Below, one piece after another: positions 34,738-43,009 of a DNA stretch of 64,000 nt. Position 1 is the stretch's first letter. Every line of letters starts with the position of its first letter. Origin of the DNA: Bacterioplanes sp965233665 (GTDB lineage: Bacteria > Pseudomonadota > Gammaproteobacteria > Pseudomonadales > Oceanobacteraceae). The stretch is taken from the NCBI GenBank assembly GCA_965233665.1, contig CBDDTG010000005.1:62001-126000 (forward strand), given 5' to 3'. Below the pieces are notes generated by a model, which was given only the letters and a program-made list of their open reading frames with translations, was not told the origin of the DNA and made no database searches. The position numbers were made by a program, and so were the translations under genes.

Positions 34738-34747
34738 GGGGGGGGGG
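34738..34747. repeat. Run of ten G
   Basis: A homopolymer of ten G lies 6 bp beyond the stop codon of the cardiolipin synthase gene. It is outside coding sequence. Such tracts slip easily in replication and sequencing. Confidence 0.9.
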
Positions 34748-34753
34748 AGGCGC

Positions 34754-36136
34754 CTACAGCAGTGGCGCTAGCAATCGCGCCAGTCGTGCCAACAGCTGTT
34801 GGTGCCAGCGGGTGCTGACTTGCGCCGATGTCGACTGTAAGAAGTCTTGCTGCAGCATGGCTTCCACTTGTTTGGCCAGGGTGCGGTCCTGCATCAGGGC
34901 GTTCATTTCAAAGTTAATGCGCAGCGAGCGGTTATCCAAGTTGGCGCTGCCAACGGATACCAGCTCTTCATCAATCAGCATCACCTTCTGATGCAGAAAG
35001 CCCGCCCGATAAGTCGAAAAGCGAATGCCGGCCTGACTGAGTTCTTCGATGTAGCGCATCATCGCCAGCTGCACCACGCGGTTGTCGGTCTTTTCTGGCA
35101 CTAAAATGCGCACATCTACGCCGCGCAGCACTGCCAGCTGCAAGTTGCTGATCACGGCCTGATCGGGCACAAAATAAGGGCTTACCAGCCAGCAGCGCTG
35201 CTGTGCGGCTTGAATCATCTGGCAAACAAATAAACTGGCGGACTCAAATTGATCCGCGGGGCCGGGGTTAATGCACATCACGGCTTGATCACCGGCTTTA
35301 GGAGCTGCTCGCCAGTTCAGGTCAGGTACGCGGCTGGTGGCCCAGTGCCAATCTTCGGCGAACCCCAGTTGAAAGCTCAGCGCAGCTGGGCCTTGGATGC
35401 GTAAGTGAGTATCGCGCCAGTCAGCACTGAGGTATTCATCGCCGATGTTATAGCCACCGATAAAAGCAACTTGCTCATCGATGACCACCAGCTTGCGATG
35501 ATTGCGAAAATTCAGCTGCATGCGGTTGCGCAGGCGAATCGGGTTAAAGCGCGAAAACTCAATGCCGGCGGCGCGCAGCTGGCGGCGGTAGTGGCGGGTC
35601 AGGCCATGGCTGCCGATCTCGTCAAATACGATGTAAATGCGAACACCGGCGGCTGCCCGTTGTTGCAACACCGACAATAGCCGCTGCCCAAGGTCATCGT
35701 CGCGAATGATATAGAACTGCAGGCAAATACTGTGTTGAGCTTGATTTAACGCCTCGAACAGGGCAGCAAAGGTTTGCTCACCTGAGGTGAGAAGCTCGAC
35801 TTTATTGCCCGTGAGCATCGGGCTTCGAAACAATGCCAGTAGTGGGCGAATGGTTGCGTTGGCGTTGCAGCGGTAGGGCAGTAACTGTTGCTCGACGCGC
35901 TCACCAATGCCGGTCAGGTGGCCATCCACCCTCTGCCTTGCACGGCGATAGCCTTTCAGTCGGCGCGAGCCAAACAGTAAGTAAGCGGGCAGGCTCAGCT
36001 GTGGAATCACCAACAGCGACAGCATCCACGCCAGCGAACCTTGCGCTGTGCGACCGCTCCAGAGGGCATCAATGGCAGCCACAAGCCCTAGGGGGTAAAG
36101 CAATAAAGACCAGGTCAGCCAGTCCTGAGTCAGCAT
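34754..36136 (-). CDS. cls: Cardiolipin synthase
   Basis: The 460-residue phospholipase D superfamily enzyme has two N-terminal membrane spans (LTWSLLLYPLGLVAAIDALW; GSLAWMLSLLVIPQLSLPAYLLF) and two HKD motifs: NHRKLVVIDEQVAFIGG near residue 217 and LHQKVMLIDEELVSVGSAN near 385. It joins two phosphatidylglycerol molecules, or PG with another lipid, to make cardiolipin at the inner membrane. It lies 56 bp downstream of folE on the same strand, so it may share the folE promoter. A G10 run lies just past the stop. Confidence 0.93.
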   Translation of the reverse strand: MLTQDWLTWSLLLYPLGLVAAIDALWSGRTAQGSLAWMLSLLVIPQLSLPAYLLFGSRRLKGYRRARQRVDGHLTGIGERVEQQLLPYRCNANATIRPLLALFRSPMLTGNKVELLTSGEQTFAALFEALNQAQHSICLQFYIIRDDDLGQRLLSVLQQRAAAGVRIYIVFDEIGSHGLTRHYRRQLRAAGIEFSRFNPIRLRNRMQLNFRNHRKLVVIDEQVAFIGGYNIGDEYLSADWRDTHLRIQGPAALSFQLGFAEDWHWATSRVPDLNWRAAPKAGDQAVMCINPGPADQFESASLFVCQMIQAAQQRCWLVSPYFVPDQAVISNLQLAVLRGVDVRILVPEKTDNRVVQLAMMRYIEELSQAGIRFSTYRAGFLHQKVMLIDEELVSVGSANLDNRSLRINFEMNALMQDRTLAKQVEAMLQQDFLQSTSAQVSTRWHQQLLARLARLLAPLL

Positions 36137-36192
36137 GGTCTCTCCTCAATCATGGGCCTGTCACAAATGGCAGGCCCAGCGAGTCAAGACTA

Positions 36193-36747
36193 TCAGGTTT
36201 TATCAATCAAGCGCATGAACTCGTTGCGGGTGGCGGCATCCTCGCGGAAGGCGCCTTTCATGACCGAGGTGCGCATCATCGAGTTCTGCTTTTGCACGCC
36301 GCGCATCATCATGCACATATGTTGCGCTTCGACGATGACGCCGACGCCGCGACAGCCCGTCACATCTAATACCGCATCAGCGATTTGCTTGGTCATGTTT
36401 TCCTGAATTTGCAGGCGACGGGCGAACATATCGACGATGCGAGCAAACTTCGACAAGCCCAAAACATGGCCGTTGGGCAAGTAGCCAATGTGGCAGCGCC
36501 CCAGGAACGGCAACGTATGATGCTCACACAGCGAGTAAAACTCGATGCCTTGAACCACCACCATTTCATCATTATCACTGCTGAATACAGCGTTATTGAT
36601 GACTTCCTTGAGCTCCATGTCATAGCCGCTGGTAAGGAATTGCATGGCTTTGGCGGCACGTTTAGGAGTGTCCAGCAGGCCTTCGCGCTCGACGTCCTCA
36701 CCCAGTTCGGTGAGGACCTGCTGATAGAGGGATTCCAATTTCGACAT
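36193..36747 (-). CDS. folE: GTP cyclohydrolase I
   Basis: The 184-residue enzyme carries the zinc ligands in SLCEHHTLPFLG (Cys and His) and QHMCMMMRG (Cys), and the catalytic QENMTKQIADAV region. It converts GTP to dihydroneopterin triphosphate, the first step of folate and pterin synthesis. The start at 36747 gives the normal family length; an open frame extends upstream into murI but has no homology. Between murI and folE is a perfect palindrome matching the binding consensus of LitR/PplR light regulators. In Pseudomonas putida a folE gene is one of the light-induced genes. Confidence 0.95.
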   Translation of the reverse strand: MSKLESLYQQVLTELGEDVEREGLLDTPKRAAKAMQFLTSGYDMELKEVINNAVFSSDNDEMVVVQGIEFYSLCEHHTLPFLGRCHIGYLPNGHVLGLSKFARIVDMFARRLQIQENMTKQIADAVLDVTGCRGVGVIVEAQHMCMMMRGVQKQNSMMRTSVMKGAFREDAATRNEFMRLIDKT

Positions 36748-36803
36748 TATCTGACCCTGATGGTTGGGTGAATACCTGAGTAGTTTACTCAAAAATATAA
36801 AAA

Positions 36804-36829
36804 TTATACAAACACTATTTTTTGTATAA
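36804..36829. promoter_or_regulatory. Palindromic operator at the folE promoter, LitR/PplR-like
   Basis: TTATACAAA (36804-36812) and TTTGTATAA (36821-36829) form a perfect 9-bp inverted repeat with 8 bp between. Inside it, TATACA-N12-TGTATA matches exactly the consensus T(G/A)TACA-N12-TGTA(C/T)A described for PplR1, a LitR/CarH-type MerR regulator of P. putida. On the folE strand the right arm overlaps a perfect -10 TATAAT (complement of 36802-36807 region). It lies in the 82-bp murI-folE gap. Confidence 0.65.
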
Positions 36830-37624
36830 CTATTGCTCGACGACGTGCCAGTTAAGCGGCCGTTGCCAGGATGCCAGGAATTTTTGTAACGCTTTCTGGT
36901 TGGGTGCATCGCCATCCCAGGCGATGGTGAGCGCAGCCGAGCCTGCCTGAGTTTGTGCTTTTGTGCCAGTCGGCAAAATGCTAAGCACCCGGCGGGCAAT
37001 GGCAGCACCGGAGTCGATCCATTGCACTTCTGGAAAGTACTGCTGTAGCTGTGACGTGAGCAATGGGAAGTGGGTGCAGCCCAGTACCACATGGCGCAGT
37101 TGGCAGCGTTCTATCCAGGGGCCTAGCAGTTCGGGTAAGGCTGTGGCCGCTTGTTGCTGATAAACCCATTGCTCTGCCCATTGCACCAGCTCGGCACTGC
37201 CCAAGCGATGCACCTGGCTGGCTCCCGCGTGATCTTTGATCAGTTGATCCAGATACGGCCTTTGCACCGTGGCCGGTGTGGCCAGCACACCGATTGCTTG
37301 GCCTTGAGCCAGTTCTGCAGCGACCTTGACCGCCGGAACCACGCCGACGACGGGAATTTGCAGTTGCTGGCGCAACGTTGGCAACACCAAGGTGCTGGCC
37401 GTGTTGCAAGCAATGACGATCAAATCGATGCGCCAGGCCAGTGCCGCCTGGCGGCACAAGTCAACGACACGCTCACGCAGCAGATCGTCTTCCAATTGGC
37501 CATAGGGAAAATAGGCGCGATCCATCAGGTAAAATAAGCGTGCGTCAGGCAGCTGCTGCACCAGATGCTCAGTCACGCTGAGCCCTCCCACGCCGGAGTC
37601 AAATACCAGAATGTTTGCCGTCAT
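36830..37624 (-). CDS. murI: Glutamate racemase
   Basis: The 264-residue enzyme has the opening ILVFDSGVGGLSV, the two catalytic Cys residues in IACNTAST (near residue 74) and LGCTHFPLL (near 185), and paired acid residues typical of the family. It supplies D-glutamate for peptidoglycan in the cytoplasm. It is divergent from a diguanylate cyclase gene, and its stop codon abuts the folE palindrome. No strong ribosome binding site is seen. Confidence 0.94.
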   Translation of the reverse strand: MTANILVFDSGVGGLSVTEHLVQQLPDARLFYLMDRAYFPYGQLEDDLLRERVVDLCRQAALAWRIDLIVIACNTASTLVLPTLRQQLQIPVVGVVPAVKVAAELAQGQAIGVLATPATVQRPYLDQLIKDHAGASQVHRLGSAELVQWAEQWVYQQQAATALPELLGPWIERCQLRHVVLGCTHFPLLTSQLQQYFPEVQWIDSGAAIARRVLSILPTGTKAQTQAGSAALTIAWDGDAPNQKALQKFLASWQRPLNWHVVEQ

Positions 37625-37731
37625 GTTGTTGCTAAAGCCCCAAAGGTGCCGTGCCGGTGCCAGAAAGCGAAAGCGAAAGCGCGGGATTTTATCAGCTCTG
37701 GCAGGTGAATGCTTGCCTGTCTGCTGGCAGA

Positions 37732-38778
37732 ATGATACACCAGACAGACCTTGTCACCGGTGGACTTGTCGTGGATCTCAACCAACTGTTGGCCAATGCC
37801 CGGCGCAATGAAGCACTCTTAAAGCGATTGCAAGCCTATGAGCTGGAGTTGCTGGCGTGCCAGAGTTGGGCTGATTGGTTGCGTTGTTTGCTAGAAAGGT
37901 TGCCACGCCAGTTCGAGCTAGACGCCATTGAAGTCTCGCTGATCGATGGCGATGAAAAGCTGCGCCAGTCGATGCACCACAGTTTGGATGTCGACCAGGC
38001 CGCGTTGCTGCAAGGCGTGAACTTTGATGCCGAATCTGTCTCGGCTGAGGTTCAAGTCATGGCATCGCCAGCGCCGTATCAGTCTGGCTTAGAACTGCCG
38101 TTGCAGCGCAACCAGCGCCAGCTCGGACAACTGCGATTGTTTTCGCATCAACCAGAGCGCTTCCAGGCCGGCATGGCGATGGATTTTATGCAGCATTTGG
38201 CGGCGGTGGTGGCGGCATGTTTGGAGCTGGTGCACAAAACAGAAGTGCAAGCGCGATTGGCCCTGACCGATCCATTAACGGGTGCGGAAAATCGTCGTGG
38301 CTTTGAGCGTGCTTTTCAACGCGAATGGGCGCGAGGTCAGCGGCAATATCATGTGTTTGCGTTGGTGTTGCTGGATCTCGATCATTTTAAGCGCATCAAT
38401 GATCAGCACGGTCATGCTTGTGGCGATCGGGTGTTGACGGGGCTTTGCCGGGCCGTGCAGCGGCTATTGCGGCCGACGGATCACTTGGGGCGGTTAGGGG
38501 GTGAAGAGTTTGTGATTATGCTGCCTGGATGTCAGGCCAGCGAGCTTGGCGAGGTTGTCAGGCGTTTACAAGCGGCGATTCACTCACTGAATTTGCACAC
38601 GGACCAAGGCCAGTCATTGGCCATCAGTGCGTCGGGCAGCTATTTAACGGTAACGCCTCGTGCTCATCACAAGGCACGCCTGGATGATTATTTGCAGCAC
38701 TTGGACGGTTGGCTATACAAGGCCAAGCAACAGGGGCGCGATTGCTTCTTAGCCGCGCAGCAGGGGGAGCGCTGTTAA
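37732..38778 (+). CDS. GGDEF diguanylate cyclase with GAF-like N-terminus
   Basis: The 348-residue protein has an N-terminal GAF/DUF484-like region (about 40-180) and a C-terminal GGDEF domain from TDPLTGAENRRGFERAF. The active-site loop reads GGEEF and is preceded, five residues earlier, by RPTD, an RxxD inhibitory site. It should make cyclic di-GMP and be product-inhibited. There is no membrane span, so it is cytoplasmic. The start at ATG 37732 is uncertain; an open frame begins earlier at 37651 and a GTG at 37771 would also keep all domains. Confidence 0.87.
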   Translation: MIHQTDLVTGGLVVDLNQLLANARRNEALLKRLQAYELELLACQSWADWLRCLLERLPRQFELDAIEVSLIDGDEKLRQSMHHSLDVDQAALLQGVNFDAESVSAEVQVMASPAPYQSGLELPLQRNQRQLGQLRLFSHQPERFQAGMAMDFMQHLAAVVAACLELVHKTEVQARLALTDPLTGAENRRGFERAFQREWARGQRQYHVFALVLLDLDHFKRINDQHGHACGDRVLTGLCRAVQRLLRPTDHLGRLGGEEFVIMLPGCQASELGEVVRRLQAAIHSLNLHTDQGQSLAISASGSYLTVTPRAHHKARLDDYLQHLDGWLYKAKQQGRDCFLAAQQGERC

Positions 38779-38854
38779 GCCTAACTGACCTAGGTCACCA
38801 CCATCTTCGCCTCGCTGTTCTATGGTGATACGTAAAGCCATCGTGGAACTGTTT

Positions 38855-39682
38855 ATGAGCGACCAACCCTCGCATTTGCCGATCATCGCCCCGCCTTCTG
38901 GGGAGGAAAAAACCGCCCACTTACCCTACGGCGAGCGTATGTCTCGCGCCAGCTACGAAAAGCAAAAGCAGCAGTTGCAAATTGAGCTGTTGAAAATGCA
39001 GAGTTGGGTAAAAGACACAGGCCAGAAAATCGTCATTGTGTTTGAAGGGCGTGACGCCGCGGGCAAGGGCGGTGCTATTAAGCGTTTTATGGAACATTTA
39101 AACCCTCGTGGCGCGCGTGTGGTGGCACTGGAAAAGCCCACCGAGCGAGAACAAGGCCAATGGTACTTTCAACGTTACATAAAGCACCTACCGTGCGATG
39201 GGGAAATCGTGCTGTTCGACCGCTCTTGGTATAACCGTGCCGGCGTTGAGCGGGTGATGGGCTTTTGCAGCACCAAAGACTACATGGAGTTTATGCGCGA
39301 AGTGCCGGAGCTGGAGCGCATGTTTGTGCGCTCGGGTGTGCACTTATTCAAGCTGTGGTTCTCGGTCAGTCGCCATGAACAGCTACGACGCTTTCAAAAG
39401 CGCCAAGTTGATCCGCTAAAACAATGGAAATTGAGCCCGGTGGATCTGGCCTCCCTCGATAAATGGGATGACTACACCGAAGCCAAAGAGGCCATGTTTT
39501 ATTACTCCAATCACATGGATGCGCCCTGGACTGTGGTGCGCTCTGACGATAAAAAACGGGCGCGCTTAAATGCCATGCGTTTTATTTTGAACAGTTTGGA
39601 TTACACCAATAAGTCCACGGAGCTGGAGCTAGAGCCCGACCCCTTAATCATTCAACCGGCCGCCCAGGCCATGGATTGCTGA
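38855..39682 (+). CDS. ppk2: Polyphosphate kinase 2
   Basis: The 275-residue single-domain PPK2 has Walker A FEGRDAAGKGG (near residue 65), the lid and Walker B region LFDRSWYNRAGVERVMGF, and the C-terminal KRARLNAMRFIL. It transfers phosphate between polyphosphate and nucleotides in the cytoplasm, in class I usually making NTP from NDP. The ATG at 38855 has GTGGAAC upstream; an earlier in-frame ATG at 38822 is possible. Confidence 0.93.
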   Translation: MSDQPSHLPIIAPPSGEEKTAHLPYGERMSRASYEKQKQQLQIELLKMQSWVKDTGQKIVIVFEGRDAAGKGGAIKRFMEHLNPRGARVVALEKPTEREQGQWYFQRYIKHLPCDGEIVLFDRSWYNRAGVERVMGFCSTKDYMEFMREVPELERMFVRSGVHLFKLWFSVSRHEQLRRFQKRQVDPLKQWKLSPVDLASLDKWDDYTEAKEAMFYYSNHMDAPWTVVRSDDKKRARLNAMRFILNSLDYTNKSTELELEPDPLIIQPAAQAMDC

Positions 39683-39784
39683 CAACGCCAGCTTGGTGTC
39701 GTCGATGTTGGCTTTAGCGGCGCACAGATTTTGTGGTCTAGAGGCGACCCTGAACGTGCACCGAATCATTTAGAGGTTTCTTTC

Positions 39785-40015
39785 ATGCATACGCGCCCGT
39801 ATCTCTCGCAAGCCAAACGCGTGGTCGATCATTTTTGTCAGGAAATTGGTCCGGAACTGACGGATCAATTAGGTCCGACTCACGTCGATGCGCTGACGTT
39901 GATGATCGAGTCGGCTTTGAGTAGCAATGCTTATCATGCCTTGCAAGTGAGCGTGAACGAGCTGGAGGCGTTGGCCGAGCGCACCCGTCGGCGCATGCCC
40001 GGCCATGTCGATTAG
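39785..40015 (+). CDS. Small conserved hypothetical protein, 76 residues
   Basis: MHTRPYLSQAKRVVDHFCQEIG... is a soluble helical protein with LTLMIESALSSNAYHALQVSVNELEALAERTRRR as its second half. It has no signal or membrane segment. I do not recognise a family. GAGG lies about 10 nt before the ATG. Its end overlaps the convergent YceI gene by 4 bp. Confidence 0.65.
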   Translation: MHTRPYLSQAKRVVDHFCQEIGPELTDQLGPTHVDALTLMIESALSSNAYHALQVSVNELEALAERTRRRMPGHVD

Positions 40016-40581
40016 TCTGCCGGTGCAAAGGTCAGGCTAAAGCTCACCGGAACCACTTCCGCAATGCTATCGAGCTTGGCGATGTCGCGTAGCTCCTTAA
40101 TGCCGCGGCTCAATGCAAAGCTATCAGCGTGCGCCAAAACAGGTGTCAGGCTGTTCACTGTGGTTGTGCCATCGGCGGCCGGTGTGACCATTACCGTAGT
40201 GCGAAAGCTTTCTTGGTTGCCATGCAAAGACAGCTGTCCTTGCAATGAATAGGACTGCGGCTGTTTCGCCTGCAACACCTCAGCCGGAATTTGTGCTCGA
40301 ATCTCGGCGTGACTGAAATCAGCCACCTCAAACAACAGCTCGCGCATGCGCTCATCGCGAACCGGGATGCGTGAGTCAATGCTGCTTAAATCGATTCGGA
40401 CCAAGGCGTCGCCCCCCTGGCTCACGGAGCCTTGCAAGCGCTCAAAGCGATGGTTTTCGGCTAAATGGGTGTTTTTAAAGCTGACAAAGCTCACTTCAGA
40501 CGGCTGTGTTAATTGCCAGTCGGCCATCGCCGTAGCCGGTAGCAGAGCGCAGCACAGTGCCGCTGAGATCAAAGGTTTCAT
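40012..40581 (-). CDS. YceI-like periplasmic protein
   Basis: The 189-residue precursor has a signal peptide (MKPLISAALCCALLPATAMA) and a YceI-like lipocalin barrel (VSFVSFKNTHLAENHRFERLQGSV, RIDLSSIDSRIPVRDERMRELLF, SLQGQLSLHGNQESF). YceI proteins bind polyisoprenoid or similar lipids in the periplasm; the ligand here is unknown. The DUF2489 gene lies 31 bp upstream on the same strand, suggesting a two-gene operon. Confidence 0.87.
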   Translation of the reverse strand: MKPLISAALCCALLPATAMADWQLTQPSEVSFVSFKNTHLAENHRFERLQGSVSQGGDALVRIDLSSIDSRIPVRDERMRELLFEVADFSHAEIRAQIPAEVLQAKQPQSYSLQGQLSLHGNQESFRTTVMVTPAADGTTTVNSLTPVLAHADSFALSRGIKELRDIAKLDSIAEVVPVSFSLTFAPAD

Positions 40582-40612
40582 GTCGGAGTCCTTAGCATCA
40601 TGGTTGCTGATA

Positions 40613-41089
40613 TCAGTGCAGCAAGGTCACATTAGGGAAACGATACGCCACCAGCCACTCCAGTTCACGCACAATGGCGGCTTTGTGTTGCTGCTCCAGC
40701 TGCCAGCGCTGTTTGTCGAGGCGGAACTGCTCGCGTTTGTCGAGCTTCTTATAGTCATCCAAAATGGGCATGTCGGAGGTTTGCTGATGGTGGCTGCGCA
40801 TCGTTGCCAGTTCATCCATGCCCCAAATGGCCGGGTCCAATGCTTGCACCAAATAATGAATGCGCAAGACGCCTTCGGTGATTTCGCATTGCTCTGCAAT
40901 AACGGCGCGAGCCACAAACTGCACATCGTTCATCAGCTCAAGCTGCTTGTTGCGCAGCGCTTCGGCGGCGGCCACTTCTTCTTGCTGTTGGCGCTGTTGC
41001 ATATCCTTGACCCGGCGTGTCAGCGTCCAGGCATAACCGGCCAGTCCTGCCACTATGGCCACGGCGATCAGGATCAAAAAGGTCGTCAT
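40613..41089 (-). CDS. DUF2489 family protein
   Basis: The 158-residue protein has one N-terminal membrane span (TFLILIAVAIVAGLAGYAW), a coiled-coil linker (RQQQEEVAAAEALRNKQLELM) and the conserved DUF2489 stretch CEITEGVLRIHYLVQALD. The bulk is predicted cytoplasmic. Function unknown. It is the first gene before the YceI gene. Confidence 0.82.
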   Translation of the reverse strand: MTTFLILIAVAIVAGLAGYAWTLTRRVKDMQQRQQQEEVAAAEALRNKQLELMNDVQFVARAVIAEQCEITEGVLRIHYLVQALDPAIWGMDELATMRSHHQQTSDMPILDDYKKLDKREQFRLDKQRWQLEQQHKAAIVRELEWLVAYRFPNVTLLH

Positions 41090-41224
41090 CTTTCTGCCAT
41101 GTTGTCTGAATGAGGCGGCATGATAGCCAGCCGACTCAGGCCATGCCAGTCAGTGAGTGTCAGGCTGGCAATTCTGTGGTTTTTCGTTAGTCTGATTAGT
41201 TATGACAACTGTAGGAATTAAACC

Positions 41225-41662
41225 ATGCTGGTGAACAACATCTGGGTGCGGGCCTCGGGCGATTTGAATGATGTCCCGATCAGCATTCAATACCGTAAAG
41301 ACTGGCAGTCCGCGCAGCAGGTAGGCGACTATCGCCAGTGTGTGCAAATCGCCTGGAATGCCACCACCCGTGATGACAGCAGTGGCTTTCCTGGTGCCGA
41401 AGAGCAACAGCGCATTGTGCGCTTTCATGAGGCATTGCAAGCGGTTTTGGAGCCACAAGAAAACGCCGTGGTGGTGATGATGATTACTCACTCTGGCGTC
41501 AATCAATGGATCATTTATTGCCAAGATCTGCCTCAGCTGGAGCAGGATTTAAACCGCATTCCAACCGACCAGGGTTTATACCCGATCGAGGTGGTTGCTG
41601 ACGATGACCCTCAGTGGCACACGTTTAGTCAGGTGTATCAGGCGATTCAGCCTCAGAGCTAG
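41225..41662 (+). CDS. DUF695-like protein
   Basis: The 145-residue cytoplasmic protein (MLVNNIWVRASGDLNDVPISIQYR...) resembles DUF695 proteins: an N-terminal strand region, FPGAEEQQRIVRFHEALQAVLE, then AVVVMMITHSGVNQWIIYCQD. Function unknown. Its 3' end overlaps the convergent GTPase gene by 38 bp, an unusually long coding overlap. Confidence 0.7.
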   Translation: MLVNNIWVRASGDLNDVPISIQYRKDWQSAQQVGDYRQCVQIAWNATTRDDSSGFPGAEEQQRIVRFHEALQAVLEPQENAVVVMMITHSGVNQWIIYCQDLPQLEQDLNRIPTDQGLYPIEVVADDDPQWHTFSQVYQAIQPQS

Positions 41663-42527
41663 CTTTCAGTGCTGCTAAGGCAGCCAATTCTTGTTCTACC
41701 TGGGCCGGTGTTTCCAAAGAAATCCGGCCTATTTTGCCCGCCCTTAGCTCATGCAACGACACTTCCGCACCTTTGTGCGTATCGGCAATGCCGCCAGGCT
41801 TTAAGCCGCCGCGCTTACGGCTAATGTCATCCAAGGCTTGCTCTGCGGAGGCGGGGAGCGCCTTCAATTTGAAACGCTGCTGTAACGCCTGTGGGTAATT
41901 GTGCAGCAAATATTCTAATGCGAATAACGCCACGTCCTGATACTCAATGGCTGTGTCTTTAACGGCACCGCTGGCGGCCAAGCGATAGCCGCAGCTTTCT
42001 GGCTCAAACTTGGGCCAGAGTATTCCTGGCGTATCGGACAGCACCAAACCATTTTTCAGATCAATCATCTGATTGGCTTTCGTCACGGCCGGCTCATTGC
42101 CGGTTTTGGCGACTTGGCGGCCGGCCAGCGCATTAATGAGGGTGGATTTGCCGACATTGGGGATGCCCATGATCATGATGCGCACCGGGCGCTTGCGCTC
42201 CAGTCGGTGCTGGCCGAGCTGCTTGCACAAATGCACCACCTGTTTGACCTGAGACTTCTGCTCCGCTACCAACGGCATTGCCCGCACTTGATGTTGCTGC
42301 TCGAAGTGGGCGATCCACTGGCGGGTGACCTTGTCGTCGGCTAGGTCGGCTTTGTTCAGCAGCTTGATGCAGGGCGTGTCGCCGCGCAGTTCATCTACCA
42401 ATGGGTTGGTGCTGGAAAACGGTAGGCGAGCATCGAGCACTTCAATCACCAGATCAATGGCTGGCATGGCTTCGGCAATTTTCTTGCGTGCCTTGTTCAT
42501 GTGTCCGGGGAACCACTGAATCGCCAT
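41625..42527 (-). CDS. ylqF: YlqF/RbgA-like circularly permuted GTPase
   Basis: The 300-residue GTPase has motifs in the permuted order: G4 LNKAD near residue 59, then G1 GIPNVGKST near 121, then G3 DTPGILWP near 165. It starts MAIQWFPGHMNKARKKI, the standard YlqF opening. RbgA in Bacillus helps assemble the large ribosomal subunit; a similar ribosome-maturation role is likely. The ATG at 42527 matches the family start; an in-frame ATG 33 bp upstream is possible. Confidence 0.92.
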   Translation of the reverse strand: MAIQWFPGHMNKARKKIAEAMPAIDLVIEVLDARLPFSSTNPLVDELRGDTPCIKLLNKADLADDKVTRQWIAHFEQQHQVRAMPLVAEQKSQVKQVVHLCKQLGQHRLERKRPVRIMIMGIPNVGKSTLINALAGRQVAKTGNEPAVTKANQMIDLKNGLVLSDTPGILWPKFEPESCGYRLAASGAVKDTAIEYQDVALFALEYLLHNYPQALQQRFKLKALPASAEQALDDISRKRGGLKPGGIADTHKGAEVSLHELRAGKIGRISLETPAQVEQELAALAALKASSEAESPDTPD

Positions 42528-42810
42528 GCTGAAGTGCTCGTCTATTAAAAAAGGGCGCATATTGTAAAGCAGTCGACCTCGGACACAAGGGACGCCTGCC
42601 GTGAGGTGGATTGGTTATTTGTCAGCTTTGTTTTATAGCATTTCCGTATATCACTGACCTTTGGCTGTCATACTGCGGCATTATGGTGGTCTGCGGGTCG
42701 TGGCTTGTCGTTTTTATGGCACCACACCCAGACTGCCTGGGAGCTCGGGCGGGTTCCTGACATCGCCACTTCCAGGCTGCGCTGCAGTGATATTGGATGA
42801 GGAGGTCATC

Positions 42811-43002
42811 ATGGACGTCTTACCAGACGATTTTGCTCGTTCCGCCAAAAAGCAGGGGCGCCAAGCTTCGGCGACTGTTTCCGGCCGCCGTCGCAGCGGC
42901 TTTCTGGTCGGTAATCGCTTTGTTTTTTCCGATCAAATGGAAATGTTGTGGATGCAGGCAGGCCCCGGCGAATTCCGGGAGCTGCGCATCTGGAGAAAAT
43001 AG
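42811..43002 (+). CDS. Small hypothetical protein, 63 residues
   Basis: GGAGG lies 5 nt before the ATG at 42811, a strong start. The product (MDVLPDDFARSAKKQGRQAS...) is basic, with SGRRRSGFLVGNRFVFSDQMEMLW in the middle. I do not recognise it. Upstream, an open frame continues to 42661 but lacks a start signal. The 283-bp gap before it shows nothing else. Confidence 0.6.
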   Translation: MDVLPDDFARSAKKQGRQASATVSGRRRSGFLVGNRFVFSDQMEMLWMQAGPGEFRELRIWRK

Positions 43003-43009
43003 CCGTGCG

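Noticed and set aside
37665..37682. Triple GAAAGC repeat upstream of the diguanylate cyclase gene as a tandem-repeat switch
   Set aside because: Only three short units, in a gap where the start codon is uncertain; too little to claim phase variation.
42664..42684. Possible Pho box (a CTGTCAT half-site) upstream of the 63-residue protein gene
   Set aside because: The second repeat at the right spacing matches only three of seven positions, so this is a single half-site expected by chance.
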